Assembly: GCA_035515235.1 (NCBI GenBank)
Contig: DATJBS010000065.1
Coordinates: 1-21,424 of the forward strand
Reading direction: 5' to 3'
DNA: 21,424 nucleotides
Origin: JAMLHH01 sp035515235
GTDB lineage: Bacteria; Bacteroidota; Bacteroidia; Chitinophagales; JADIYW01
Part shown: one piece after another, positions 7,833 through 16,637 of the stretch
Layout of the letters: every line of letters starts with the position of its first letter
How positions within the stretch are numbered: the stretch's first letter is position 1
The notes under the pieces: generated by a model
What the model was told of the DNA's origin: nothing
The model's input: the letters and a program-made list of their open reading frames with translations, nothing else
Database searches by the model: none
Translations under genes and position numbers: made by a program

Positions 7833-9485
7833 TTAAAAATCCTTGTATCTGCTGAATAAATTTGATTTTAATCCAATTCCGATAAAAGCATTAGATTGAT
7901 TTTGGATATCAGAGCTTAATTTTCTGTAGTTAAAAATCAATTCTGCAGAAAGATTTATTCTAGGATTCATTCTATAACCTGCTCTCATTTCTGCATTGAA
8001 TATTTTAGTTTTCTCTCCTTGCAAGAATTTATTATTGAAGGCAAAATCTAAATTAGGAGCAATATCAAAATCTGATCTATAAATATCACTTCCTTTATGT
8101 TCTCCCGGTAGATCTCTTCCTTGTACTGCGTACACCATTTTTGCACTTGCATACAGTTTGTTCTTCTCGTATCTCAATATGGCCAACATCTCTACAAAAT
8201 TAGCTCCCAAAGGATGCGCTAATGGCATATTCATATGAGTATAATTTTGTTGTGGTACTTTATGAGCATACACGTAAGGTCTTACCGCATTCATTTCTAC
8301 TTGTACATCCAACATAGGAACTTTGAATAAATCATACGATTTCAAACCAGCTTGAATTGCAAATTTATTTCGATAAAATCCTTTACCTAATCTTGCAAAT
8401 TTAATGTCTAAGTCATCTAGTAGAAATTGAGTATAAATATTTGTCTTATCGTTCAATTTGAATTTCATATTAATACCTAATGCAATATTATCTGGGGATC
8501 CAATAGCAAACTCAACAGGTCTAAAAAACACAACAGGATTCAAATAATTTACTTCTATTCCTCTTGTTCCTACACTATCCGCATGTTCCCAAATCACACC
8601 TTCAAAAAAGCTAAATTCAAACCATTTAGCTACATTGACGCTCAACATATGGAATACACCATACTTCGTTCTAAAATTAAAATCATTACTAGCTGAGGCT
8701 GTATAACCGTCTTTCATTACATTAAAAAGATAGCTGTATTTAATTTTCCAAAAATTAGCATTAAAAGCAAAATATGGATAAGATGGAGCATAATCACTAA
8801 TCATTAAACTTCTGTATCCGTCTCCCCAAAAATTCTTTCCATAACCTGCTTGAAGATTCAAGTGCTTAGTAGGAGTAAAACTAATATAACCATCGAAATC
8901 ATTTGTTTTCAAAGAGTTACCATCCCAAGTTACTTTTCCAAATCCTGGCATCACTCCTTTATCTGTCGCTAAGTCTTTGATATATCCGTACGTATTTTCC
9001 TTTAATCCTCTATAAGAAAAACCTATAGAAAGTTTTTTGCCAATATGCGTATTCATTTGCGCGCCATACTGACCTCCAATCAATACATCTTTTGCAGACA
9101 AGTCATAGCCCACAGAGAAATCTACAATAGGATTAATTCCTAAATAAAATTTATCTTTTTGAAATTGTAATAAATCCCCTCTTTTAGCTCCAAAGACAAA
9201 ACCTTCTTTACCTTTTTGCAATAATACTTTTCCTACACTATCCTTATTAGGTGAAAATGTTTCATTGTAATCTGTGATGCCCATAGTAGCCCACTCGCTT
9301 TCAGGGATAGCTCTCAAGACTTCACTTTCTAAATAAGGTTTGACCGATGTATGAAAATTAGCATTTGGATGATTGAGATGTCGCTCTAATCTATTCTGAT
9401 AATCAGGATTCAAAGGTATTTGAGCCTGTTGTCCGTAAGTTGTATGAATGACAACAGAGAAGAGTATGATGAATAAGTACTTCAT
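7833..9485 (-). CDS. Wzi/RemB-like outer-membrane beta-barrel protein
   Basis: This protein has 550 residues with a signal peptide (MKYLFIILFSVVIHTTYG, cleavage near 18). A short periplasmic N-terminal part (about 20-110) precedes a long series of alternating beta-strands typical of an outer-membrane barrel. The segment LQAGYGKNFWGDGYRSLMIS (211-230), followed by DYAPSYPYF, is characteristic of the capsule-assembly Wzi-like proteins of Bacteroidota, a group that includes the flavobacterial gliding-related protein RemB. A role in surface polysaccharide or cell-surface organisation is inferred from the family only. The gene is first in a unit with dprA; its TAA is directly followed by the dprA ATG. 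No other capsule or gliding gene is in the window. Confidence 0.75.
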   Translation of the reverse strand: MKYLFIILFSVVIHTTYGQQAQIPLNPDYQNRLERHLNHPNANFHTSVKPYLESEVLRAIPESEWATMGITDYNETFSPNKDSVGKVLLQKGKEGFVFGAKRGDLLQFQKDKFYLGINPIVDFSVGYDLSAKDVLIGGQYGAQMNTHIGKKLSIGFSYRGLKENTYGYIKDLATDKGVMPGFGKVTWDGNSLKTNDFDGYISFTPTKHLNLQAGYGKNFWGDGYRSLMISDYAPSYPYFAFNANFWKIKYSYLFNVMKDGYTASASNDFNFRTKYGVFHMLSVNVAKWFEFSFFEGVIWEHADSVGTRGIEVNYLNPVVFFRPVEFAIGSPDNIALGINMKFKLNDKTNIYTQFLLDDLDIKFARLGKGFYRNKFAIQAGLKSYDLFKVPMLDVQVEMNAVRPYVYAHKVPQQNYTHMNMPLAHPLGANFVEMLAILRYEKNKLYASAKMVYAVQGRDLPGEHKGSDIYRSDFDIAPNLDFAFNNKFLQGEKTKIFNAEMRAGYRMNPRINLSAELIFNYRKLSSDIQNQSNAFIGIGLKSNLFSRYKDF

Positions 9486-9800
9486 GAATTCTTTATCAAT
9501 TTTAATATCCTAAAAGAATATTTATTTTTTACACTAAAATAGTAAGATTCTTAACAAACATTAATCGTTGCATATAGAATATTCAAATTATCATTTATTT
9601 CTAAAGTATTTTCAGTCTGAGCATTAAGATTTTTAAATAAAATCAACATTAATACAAAAGATAAAAACACATTTATTGTATCATCCAAAACAGCTCTGAG
9701 CTTCTTTAACATAAGGTTTTATTGATGTTAACGTTTCGTACGCTATGGATTTAAGTTTAAAAATAGACTTTATTTTGACCGAAACAGTTATAAAATTGAC
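9486..9800. other. Divergent intergenic region with an inverted repeat
   Basis: This AT-rich gap of 315 bases lies between two divergent genes and no gene is seen in it. It holds an inverted repeat TTAACAT (9706-9712) / ATGTTAA (9725-9731) with a 12-base spacer, and a small palindrome AGCTCTGAGCT. TTATTTTG at 9770-9777, 23 bases before the plus-strand ATG, resembles a -7 promoter box with one mismatch. Confidence 0.4.
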
Positions 9801-10265
9801 ATGCTAGAAGGATTCGAAATTCCTAAAAAATTAAAAGCAAAACTCATTAATTTATATTCACCATTTTTGGGTGCAAATATCAGAGTAGCGGATTGTAATG
9901 AAAATCTAAGTTTTTTTAAAGTTCAATTGACTTTAAACAGACTGAACAAAAATGTCATGGGCACTCATTTCGGAGGCTCTTTATACGCTATGTGTGATCC
10001 ATTTTACATGTGGATATTGATGGAAAATCTAGGAAAAGATTTTGTAGTCTGGGATAAAGCAGCGACTATTCGTTTCAAAAAACCTGGAACAGGAACTGTA
10101 ACGGCAGAATTTGAAATCTCTCAAGAAGAAATCGAAAATATCAGAAAAGAAGTCATCGAGAAAGGCAAAAACGACTACTATTATAGCACTACAGTAAAAA
10201 ATGAAAAAGGTCAAGTTGTTGCAGAAGTGGACAAAACTGTATATGTAAGATATAATAAGAAGTGA
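9801..10265 (+). CDS. DUF4442 hotdog-fold (thioesterase-like) protein
   Basis: This cytoplasmic protein of 154 residues contains the segment NVMGTHFGGSLYAMCDPFYMW (about residues 51-71), where the family's central helix carries the H-x-G-G-S-L-Y motif. The following DFVVWDKAATIRFKKPG stretch is also typical of DUF4442 proteins. These are single hotdog domains related to acyl-CoA thioesterases and to the C-terminal part of YiiD. The substrate is unknown. The gene is monocistronic, diverges from the Wzi/RemB-like gene, and is followed by a repeat island without a clear terminator. Confidence 0.75.
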   Translation: MLEGFEIPKKLKAKLINLYSPFLGANIRVADCNENLSFFKVQLTLNRLNKNVMGTHFGGSLYAMCDPFYMWILMENLGKDFVVWDKAATIRFKKPGTGTVTAEFEISQEEIENIRKEVIEKGKNDYYYSTTVKNEKGQVVAEVDKTVYVRYNKK

Positions 10266-10686
10266 CGAGATTTTAAAATTAGGAGATGAGATGATTAGAT
10301 AATGTGCTGATGAGTCAATGGGTTGATGTGATAATTCTTGGAGTATTTTAAAAGTACTTCTTATTTTAGTTATTTGATCGTTCTTCGTCAATTCTTGAGC
10401 CTCAGCGACCAGTTCATTTCACACTTTGTACTTCGTAAATTGTACTTTTTTATTTTTTAGAAGGCTTTGTTCCTCGCAATGTCGAGATATTTTGTCACTT
10501 CGAGAGCCTGAGTGACCAACGCTTTTCGCCCTTTGTACTTCGTAAATCGTACTTCGTATTTTTTAGATGGCTTTGTTCCTCGCAATGACGAGATATTTTG
10601 TCACTTCGAGAGCCTCAGTGACCAGCTCATTTCGCACTTTGTACTTCGTAAATCGTATTTTGTACTTCTAACCTCATATTAAAGAT
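10266..10686. repeat. Intergenic repeat island A: three tandem copies of a unit of about 106 bp
   Basis: Three copies of a unit start at 10387, 10494 and 10600 (spacings 107 and 106) and run to about 10675. Each begins with a version of GTCACTTCGAGAGCCTGAG followed by TGACC; the first copy is the most diverged. GTCACT and AGTGAC form a 6-bp inverted repeat within it. Each continues with a TTTGTACTTCGTAAAT segment; copies 2 and 3 are preceded by TTGTTCCTCGCAATG. The part before 10387 includes AATGTGCTGATG (10301-10312), whose inverse occurs twice in the island near 16600. I see no gene or terminator here. Confidence 0.8.
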
Positions 10687-11682
10687 TTACCTCAAATCCA
10701 ATTCTGTATTATCTCCAATACTCAAACTTTGTTTGGCACCATGGATTACCGAATCGCTACCTATTAAAGAATTATTCAACACGACCTCTTTCAGTCTAGT
10801 GTAATTACCAATAATAGAATCTCTTGCTATCGTATATTCTACTACCGCATTATCTCCTATCGTCACATTAGGTCCTATGATAGAATTTTTAACTTTAGCA
10901 TTCTTACCAATAAAGACAGGTTCTACGATAATAGAGTTTTTGAGTCCAGGATGTTTTGAATGATTAACTGCATTTCTCTTTAGAATAATCTTGTTAGTTG
11001 CTAGAAGAATTTCTTTTTGACCACAATCATACCAATTGTCAATTTTTTCAGCAATGAATTTTGACCCTTTCTCAATCATTCTTTGTAGTCCATCCGTTAA
11101 GAAAAACTCATTATGTGTTCGTATATTATTTTCAATATTAAACTCTAAAGCATCAAATAAATCGGTGGAATTCTTGATCATATACAAACCTACCAAAGCC
11201 ATATTTGACATAGGTATTCTTGGCTTTTCTGATAAATGTGTAATGACATTATTTTCATCAAACTCAGCTACTCCGAATAATCTTGGATCTTCTACTTTTT
11301 TTACGCCCAACACAGAATCTGGAGATTCGATGACTTTTTTCAAATTGATATCCATGATAGTATCGCCTAAAATAATGATGATATCTTCTCCAGGATCAAT
11401 CACATCTTTAGTTAACCACACGGCATGTCCTAACCCTTCACGCATAAGTTGAACAACATATGTCTTGTGAATATCAGGATAAGATTCATCTATATACTCT
11501 CTGATTTTATCTCCTAAGTAACCTATCACAAATACAAAATCATTCACGCCTACTTCCTGCAATTGATCGATGATATAACCGATAATCGGCTTACCAGCGA
11601 TAGGGATTAAAGATTTGGGTTGAGTATAAGTATGCGGGCGCAATTTTGTTCCTGCACCTGCTAAAGGAATAACAGCTATCAT
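10687..11682 (-). CDS. Sugar-1-phosphate nucleotidyltransferase with left-handed beta-helix domain
   Basis: This cytoplasmic protein of 331 residues has an N-terminal nucleotidyltransferase fold. The nucleotide-binding loop reads LAGAGTKLRPHT (7-18), with Lys where Arg is usual in GTRLRP, and QPKSLIPIAGKPII follows (21-34). Further motifs are GLGHAV (83-88), LGDTIMD (105-111, metal-binding Asp) and NWYDCGQKE (216-224). Residues about 245-330 carry hexapeptide repeats of a left-handed beta-helix (for example SIIGPNVTIGDNAVV). This is the RmlA/GlmU-like architecture that makes NDP-sugars for surface glycans. The sugar and base are not determinable. Similar Bacteroidota genes are often called glucose-1-phosphate thymidylyltransferase, but I would not commit. 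It diverges from glyA across 117 bp. Confidence 0.85.
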   Translation of the reverse strand: MIAVIPLAGAGTKLRPHTYTQPKSLIPIAGKPIIGYIIDQLQEVGVNDFVFVIGYLGDKIREYIDESYPDIHKTYVVQLMREGLGHAVWLTKDVIDPGEDIIIILGDTIMDINLKKVIESPDSVLGVKKVEDPRLFGVAEFDENNVITHLSEKPRIPMSNMALVGLYMIKNSTDLFDALEFNIENNIRTHNEFFLTDGLQRMIEKGSKFIAEKIDNWYDCGQKEILLATNKIILKRNAVNHSKHPGLKNSIIVEPVFIGKNAKVKNSIIGPNVTIGDNAVVEYTIARDSIIGNYTRLKEVVLNNSLIGSDSVIHGAKQSLSIGDNTELDLR

Positions 11683-11710
11683 GAATGGACGTGAGTTTGA
11701 TTCTAAATTT

Positions 11711-11726
11711 AACTATTAATATAGTT
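11711..11726. promoter_or_regulatory. Small inverted repeat in the nucleotidyltransferase/glyA divergent promoter region
   Basis: AACTAT and ATAGTT form a 6-bp inverted repeat around TAAT. It could be a regulator site for either divergent gene, but short AT-rich palindromes arise easily by chance. Confidence 0.2.
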
Positions 11727-11799
11727 TAATAATGAAATAGAAACTTAAAAACTCTTAAAAAGTGAGTAAAGTCGTATCTTCACGCCAATATTTTATAGC

Positions 11800-13068
11800 A
11801 TGCAAAGGGATACACAAATATTTGATCTAATTCAAGAAGAACTTTCACGCCAACGTAATGGCATTGAACTAATTGCTTCTGAAAATTTCACTAGCGCTCA
11901 AGTCATCGAGGCGATGGGCAGTTGTCTGACAAATAAATATGCCGAAGGTTATCCAGGTAAAAGATACTATGGTGGCTGTGAGGTTGTCGACAAAATTGAG
12001 CAACTAGCCATAGACAGACTGTGTCAATTATTTGGTGCAGAATACGCTAACGTACAACCGCACTCTGGCGCTCAAGCTAATGCTGCGGTGTTCTTGTCTA
12101 TCCTACAACCGGGAGATCATATTTTAGGATTTGATCTTTCTCATGGCGGGCATCTTTCTCATGGTTCTTCAGTGAATTTTTCTGGAAAAGTTTATAAACC
12201 CTTCTTTTACGGAGTGGAGAGAGAAACAGGTTTGGTAGATATGGATAAAGTAGAAGCTTTGGCTATCGAACATCAACCAAAACTGATTGTTTGTGGAGCT
12301 TCAGCTTATGCACGTGATTGGGATTATGCAAGATTTAGACAAATTGCAGACAAAGTGGGTGCTTTGTTATTAGCAGATATCGCACATCCTGCGGGATTGA
12401 TTGCAAAAGGCAAATTAGCTGACCCAATGCCTCATTGTCATATCGTCACTTCTACTACTCACAAAACACTTCGTGGGCCTCGTGGTGGTATTATCATGAT
12501 GGGCAAAGACTTTGAAAATCCGATGGGAGAAACTACTCTTAAAGGTGAAATCAAAATGATGTCTCAGATTTTAAATGCTGGAGTTTTCCCTGGTATGCAA
12601 GGCGGACCTTTAGAGCATGTCATTGCTGCTAAGGCTGTTGCTTTCGGCGAATGCTTGACAGATGAGTTTGGTGTATATGCAGACCAAGTGATTGCAAATG
12701 CTCAAGCTATGGCAAAAGTTTTCATGGATAAAGATTATCAAATCATCTCAGGCGGAACAGATAACCACTTGATGTTGATTGACCTTAGAAATAAAAATAT
12801 TACAGGTAAAGAAGCAGAGAGAGTTTTAGGTCTTGCGGAAATCACTGTCAATAAAAACATGGTCCCTTATGATACTCGTTCTCCGTTTGTAACTTCCGGA
12901 ATTCGTATTGGTTCGCCAGCGATTACTTCGAGAGGTTTTAAAGAAAATGACTGTATCGAAGTAGTAGAATGGATAGATGCTATTCTTTCCAATTCTACTA
13001 ATGATAGCTTGATTCAAGATATCAAAAATAAGATTCACTCAAAAATGCAAGGTTTCCAATTGTATTAA
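11800..13068 (+). CDS. glyA: Serine hydroxymethyltransferase
   Basis: This PLP enzyme interconverts serine plus tetrahydrofolate with glycine plus 5,10-methylene-tetrahydrofolate in the cytoplasm and supplies one-carbon units. The length of 422 residues is usual. Family motifs include ELIASENF (23-30), NKYAEGYPGKRYYGG (45-59), PHSGAQANAAV (87-97) and STTHKTLRGPRGG (218-230), in which Lys222 should be the PLP lysine. The ATG gives MQRDTQIFDLIQEEL, the expected N-terminus. The gene is monocistronic: it diverges from the nucleotidyltransferase and ends at a strong terminator. The upstream TATCTTCA near 11775 is only a weak match to a -7 box. Confidence 0.98.
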   Translation: MQRDTQIFDLIQEELSRQRNGIELIASENFTSAQVIEAMGSCLTNKYAEGYPGKRYYGGCEVVDKIEQLAIDRLCQLFGAEYANVQPHSGAQANAAVFLSILQPGDHILGFDLSHGGHLSHGSSVNFSGKVYKPFFYGVERETGLVDMDKVEALAIEHQPKLIVCGASAYARDWDYARFRQIADKVGALLLADIAHPAGLIAKGKLADPMPHCHIVTSTTHKTLRGPRGGIIMMGKDFENPMGETTLKGEIKMMSQILNAGVFPGMQGGPLEHVIAAKAVAFGECLTDEFGVYADQVIANAQAMAKVFMDKDYQIISGGTDNHLMLIDLRNKNITGKEAERVLGLAEITVNKNMVPYDTRSPFVTSGIRIGSPAITSRGFKENDCIEVVEWIDAILSNSTNDSLIQDIKNKIHSKMQGFQLY

Positions 13069-13093
13069 CAGAGAAATGCTCAAATTATATTCA

Positions 13094-13123
13094 AGCTCCA
13101 ATAGAAATATTGGGGCTTTTTTT
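13094..13123 (+). terminator. Rho-independent terminator of glyA
   Basis: A 10-bp stem AGCTCCAATA (13094-13103) / TATTGGGGCT (13108-13117) contains one G-U pair and is closed by a GAAA tetraloop. A run of T continues to 13123. It lies 25 bases after the glyA stop. Confidence 0.92.
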
Positions 13124-13168
13124 ATGAATTTTATTATATCAATATTTTGAGAAAAAGATTGCTTTATA

Positions 13169-13471
13169 TTAAGGATTGGAGTTCATTTTTCTTATAAAGA
13201 TTTTGACTAAAATTAATCCAACAATTCCTCCTATAGAAGAAACCAACATATTAATTAGAAATAGACTGACATCCATCTCTCCGGATACCATGATAGCTTT
13301 TGCTCCAAATCCTAAACGTGAAAATGTTTTTATAAAAAAGATGCTACCAAATATTCCAACAATGGTATTACCAGTAAATCCAAGCGTATTTTTCTTAGAG
13401 TATAGTCCAAATAAATTCGCACTGATCAGTCCCATAAATATGCTTATTAAAGCGATTAAGGTGTCAGTCAT
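13169..13471 (-). CDS. Small integral membrane protein
   Basis: This hypothetical protein of 100 residues has an N-terminal membrane segment (TLIALISIFMGLISANLFGL), a short polar turn with KKN, a glycine-rich hydrophobic stretch (GNTIVGIFGSIFFI), and a C-terminal segment (LFLINMLVSSIGGIVGLILV) followed by a basic tail. The Gly-rich hairpin layout resembles GlsB/YeaQ-type small membrane proteins, but the match is loose. It starts 52 bp downstream of cydB on the same strand and could be co-transcribed. A plus-strand frame covers the same interval; I prefer this one for its clean membrane topology and orientation. Function unknown. Confidence 0.6.
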   Translation of the reverse strand: MTDTLIALISIFMGLISANLFGLYSKKNTLGFTGNTIVGIFGSIFFIKTFSRLGFGAKAIMVSGEMDVSLFLINMLVSSIGGIVGLILVKIFIRKMNSNP

Positions 13472-13523
13472 CTATTTATTTTTAGAAGTTTTGTAATTAA
13501 AAGAAGAGTATTTCCATTAAATA

Positions 13524-14600
13524 TTAATGCTCACCATAGCCTACATCGTCTATCTTACCATTAAATACCTTGTATTGCACAACCATGTAAATCAATACTA
13601 AAACTGCTGCGATTGCAAACCAATATACGCCAACTGTTAGTCCATAATCATCTGCCGCTACATTGTATAAAGTAAGAGATGGATTGACATTATTTGTAGA
13701 AGGTAAGACTTTTGGAAAAATAGATGCTACCGAAGTCGCTAATCCACCAATCAAAAATATAGTTGAAAACAAGAATCCCATTCCATGCTTTTTAAAACTT
13801 CTCACCTTAAAAAGACCAAATAATCCGATGAAGGTGATTAAAGGAAAAATCCACAATAAAGGATATTTGTAAAAATTATGGAAAGGTTTAGGCTCGATAA
13901 TATGCCAAATGGATATAGATACAAAAATCAATATTAATAGTACAAAGCTCAGCTTAAATATTAATTCCTTGAGCTTTGGATTTAAATCCGAATTCGTTTT
14001 AAAGATGATCCAATTAGCTCCATGAATCGTCAATGTAACCACAGAAATAACACCCAATAATAATGTAAACCAATCAATTACGCCCAAATGTTCTGCTTGA
14101 GGACTAAATGTAGAATTCCATAAAGGCAAGAAGAAATAATGTGCTTCTTGAGTAGAAACTCCATCGACTACCATTCCGAGATTGACTCCTCTAATAACAT
14201 TTCCTAACGCTACTCCAAAAAATAAAGCCAACAATAAACTTGAGATTCCAAAAGCTTTATCCCATACTGCATACCACATTGGATGTTTAATCTGACCTCT
14301 CAACTCTAAACCAATAGCTCTAAAAATAAGCAACCATAATATCATAATCAGTGGAAGATAAAATCCACTAAATGAAGAAGCGTATAGGGTGGGGAATGCA
14401 AAAAACAACACTCCACCTACTGCAATCAACCAAACTTCATTAGCATCCCAAAAAGGGCCTATAGCATTAGAAACTGCTTTTTTATCTTTTTCATTTTTCG
14501 CAAAAAACAAATGGATAATCCCTGCACCAAAATCATAACCGTCCAAGACGATATATGTCGTCAACATTATTGCTAAAACGATGTACCAAAATAATTCCAT
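13524..14600 (-). CDS. cydB: Cytochrome bd ubiquinol/menaquinol oxidase subunit II
   Basis: This protein of 358 residues is the second subunit of the cytochrome bd quinol:O2 oxidoreductase in the cytoplasmic membrane. Family markers are the N-terminal LDGYDFGAGI (about 19-28), GPFWDANEVWLIAVGG (48-63), FRAIGLELRGQI (93-104) and ANWIIFKTNSDL near the middle. It has the usual eight to nine hydrophobic segments. CydB pairs with CydA as a structural subunit and binds no heme in the E. coli enzyme. The ATG is only two bases after the cydA stop, so the two are translationally coupled. Confidence 0.97.
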   Translation of the reverse strand: MELFWYIVLAIMLTTYIVLDGYDFGAGIIHLFFAKNEKDKKAVSNAIGPFWDANEVWLIAVGGVLFFAFPTLYASSFSGFYLPLIMILWLLIFRAIGLELRGQIKHPMWYAVWDKAFGISSLLLALFFGVALGNVIRGVNLGMVVDGVSTQEAHYFFLPLWNSTFSPQAEHLGVIDWFTLLLGVISVVTLTIHGANWIIFKTNSDLNPKLKELIFKLSFVLLILIFVSISIWHIIEPKPFHNFYKYPLLWIFPLITFIGLFGLFKVRSFKKHGMGFLFSTIFLIGGLATSVASIFPKVLPSTNNVNPSLTLYNVAADDYGLTVGVYWFAIAAVLVLIYMVVQYKVFNGKIDDVGYGEH

Positions 14601-14602
14601 AA

Positions 14603-15934
14603 TTAATTCGTTTTTGATTCTGGTCCTTTATTAATAATATTTCCTGCTAACATTAGGAACAATAGTCCTAACATGAGATAAAGCGCCATAAATCCCAACA
14701 AAGTAAACAAGGTATTTCCAGAAGAAACAGTAGGCGATACTCCATCTACGGTTCGCAGTAAATTATAAACTAACCATGGTTGCCTTCCCAATTCGGCGGT
14801 GTACCATCCTGCAGTATTGGCAATATATGGAAACGGAAGCATGAACATCAGCGACCATAAAATCCATTTAGTGGTAAATAATTTTTTCCGATATAATTGA
14901 ATCGCAGAAATAAACATTAAACCCAAAAAGATAGTCCCAAGTCCAGCCATGATGTGGTAGGAATAATATAATCCTGGAATATTTGTAGGATAAAGACTTT
15001 CATCAAATTCATTCAAACCTTTTATCTCTGCATCCCATCTTTGGTGTGTCAAGAAACTCAACACATAAGGAACTGAAATCTTATTATCGAGCTTTTTCTT
15101 TTCTGTATCCGGCTGACCTATTAAAACAATTTCTGCTCCTTTTTCTTCTGTTTCAAAGATTCCTTCCATCGCTGCAAAAGTTACAGGCTGATGATTGGCT
15201 ACGTTTTTTGCAATCCAGTCACCCGTCGGGAAAATAATTAAAATAGAAGCTACAAGACCAAACATTACCCCAGTTTTGACAAATAACTTTCCAAATTCAA
15301 CGTGCTTATTGATGAGTATATAGAATGCGCCAATTGATGACATCACAAATGCAGAAGTCACAACCGAGCCCATTTGGTTGTGAAGGAATGAAGGAATCAA
15401 CCAAGGATTGGAGAATAATGCTCCAAAATTATTTAAAACAAAACGACCATTTTCTAAAATTTCATAACCTACAGGATATTGCATCCAAGAGTGTGTAGCT
15501 ATAATAAAGTATCCACTAGCCCATGAACCTAAAAACACTAGAAAAGCTGTTAGAAAATGTAATTTTTGACCGAGGCGTTTTTCTCCAAATAAGAAAAGTC
15601 CGAGAAAGGAAGATTCTAAAAAGAAAGAAAACATGCCTTCCATCGCTAAAGTCTGACCGATGATACCTCCTGTGAGTTCAGAAAACTTTGCCCAATTCGT
15701 ACCAAATTGAAACTCCATAGGAATACCTGTCACTACTCCCATTGCAAAATTAAGTGCGAATATTTTCATCCAAAACCTTGCAGCTTGATTATACGACTCT
15801 ATTTTAGTACGTAAAAACTTCCATTTGAAAAATACAATCATGAGAGATAAGCCCATGGTGAGTTGAGGAAATATGTAATGAAAAGTGATAGTAAACGCAA
15901 ATTGCATTCTATCATAAAAAATCATATCCTCCAT
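14603..15934 (-). CDS. cydA: Cytochrome bd ubiquinol/menaquinol oxidase subunit I
   Basis: CydA carries the hemes (b558, b595 and d) and oxidises quinol while reducing O2 to water without copper, with high oxygen affinity. The protein has 443 residues and is the short-Q-loop type. Expected residues are His19, His185 in SFLHNQMG and Met329 in YHIMAGLG, corresponding to E. coli His19, His186 and Met393, and the GRQPW motif (383-387). The Q-loop reads QPVTFAAMEG: the Glu257 equivalent is kept, but the position matching E. coli Lys252 is Thr. It leads the cydAB operon, with a good promoter candidate about 55 bp upstream. No cydX or cydCD is in the window. Confidence 0.97.
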   Translation of the reverse strand: MEDMIFYDRMQFAFTITFHYIFPQLTMGLSLMIVFFKWKFLRTKIESYNQAARFWMKIFALNFAMGVVTGIPMEFQFGTNWAKFSELTGGIIGQTLAMEGMFSFFLESSFLGLFLFGEKRLGQKLHFLTAFLVFLGSWASGYFIIATHSWMQYPVGYEILENGRFVLNNFGALFSNPWLIPSFLHNQMGSVVTSAFVMSSIGAFYILINKHVEFGKLFVKTGVMFGLVASILIIFPTGDWIAKNVANHQPVTFAAMEGIFETEEKGAEIVLIGQPDTEKKKLDNKISVPYVLSFLTHQRWDAEIKGLNEFDESLYPTNIPGLYYSYHIMAGLGTIFLGLMFISAIQLYRKKLFTTKWILWSLMFMLPFPYIANTAGWYTAELGRQPWLVYNLLRTVDGVSPTVSSGNTLFTLLGFMALYLMLGLLFLMLAGNIINKGPESKTN

Positions 15935-15986
15935 AGCAAAAAAGTGGTTTAGACAAAAGATAGTGAATTCAAATCCTGTCGATTTT

Positions 15987-16015
15987 CAAATATAATATTT
16001 AAAAAAAGTCGTCAA
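15987..16015 (-). promoter_or_regulatory. Probable promoter of cydAB
   Basis: On the minus strand a TTG (16013-16015) is followed after 18 bases by TATATTTG (15987-15994), a full match to the Bacteroidota TAnnTTTG -7 box with a plausible -33 spacing. The box lies 52 bases upstream of the cydA ATG. Confidence 0.5.
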
Positions 16016-16184
16016 TGCTACATTGGTTACAAAAAATATTTATATGACATTAGGTTTACAAAACAATAAAATACCAAAAGAATAAAATTACAATTTGAGT
16101 AAAAGAAGTTGATTTACTTATGCCATTTTCTAATTTTAGCAGAATCTTATTTAAAACATCCACATTATTCTACTTCACACTATT

Positions 16185-16637
16185 CTACATAAATGAAAGG
16201 GTCTCTAATTTGAAATAGTTTTTACTCACTTTGAGAAATTCAGCTACAGTGGTTTTGCTGACATTTTGAACCATTAAGAAGTTAAGAGAATATTCTAATT
16301 TGAAGAATTTAAACTTTAAGAAGTTAAGAGCAGTTTGCAAATTTTTTATCAGAAAGAGGTTTAGATAATTCAACAGCTCATCACAACTATTTAGTGAACG
16401 CAGTTTTTGCTGACATTTTGAACCATTAATAAATTTAGAGAATATCCTAATTTGGAGAATTTAAACTTAAGGAAGTTAAGGACGGTTTGCAAAATCTTTA
16501 TCAGAAAAAGTTTTAGTCACTTCGAGGACGACAATGCAAAATCTTTATCAGATAGAGGTTTATTCACTTCGAGAGATTTAGCGACCGCAGGAGTATTATT
16601 ACATCAGCACATTAAATCAGATTGTCACATCAGCACA
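16185..16637. repeat. Intergenic repeat island B upstream of cydA
   Basis: Two imperfect copies of a module of about 112 bp lie at about 16253-16364 and 16405-16515 (period about 152). Both run from TTTTGCTGACATTTTGAACC to ATCAGAAA(G/A)A followed by GGTTTAG or GTTTTAG. A third partial copy starts near 16535. CACTTCGAG-type motifs at 16516 and 16564 and two copies of CATCAGCACATT (16602-16613, 16628-16639) link it to island A. Short open frames here are by-products of the repeats. Between 15935 and 16185 I see only the cydA promoter region. Confidence 0.7.

Noticed and set aside
10387..10675. CRISPR array
   Set aside because: The regular unit is about 106 bp with repeated sequence throughout, not short repeats with unique spacers, and no cas gene is present.
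11036..11452. 138-codon plus-strand frame inside the nucleotidyltransferase gene
   Set aside because: It is antisense to a well-supported gene with clear catalytic motifs.
13176..13496. 106-codon plus-strand frame opposite the small membrane protein
   Set aside because: The minus-strand frame gives clean membrane segments and follows cydB in the same orientation. The plus frame looks like its antisense shadow.
16185..16373. 62-codon minus-strand frame upstream of cydA
   Set aside because: It lies entirely within decayed tandem repeats and shows only repeat-derived low-complexity protein.
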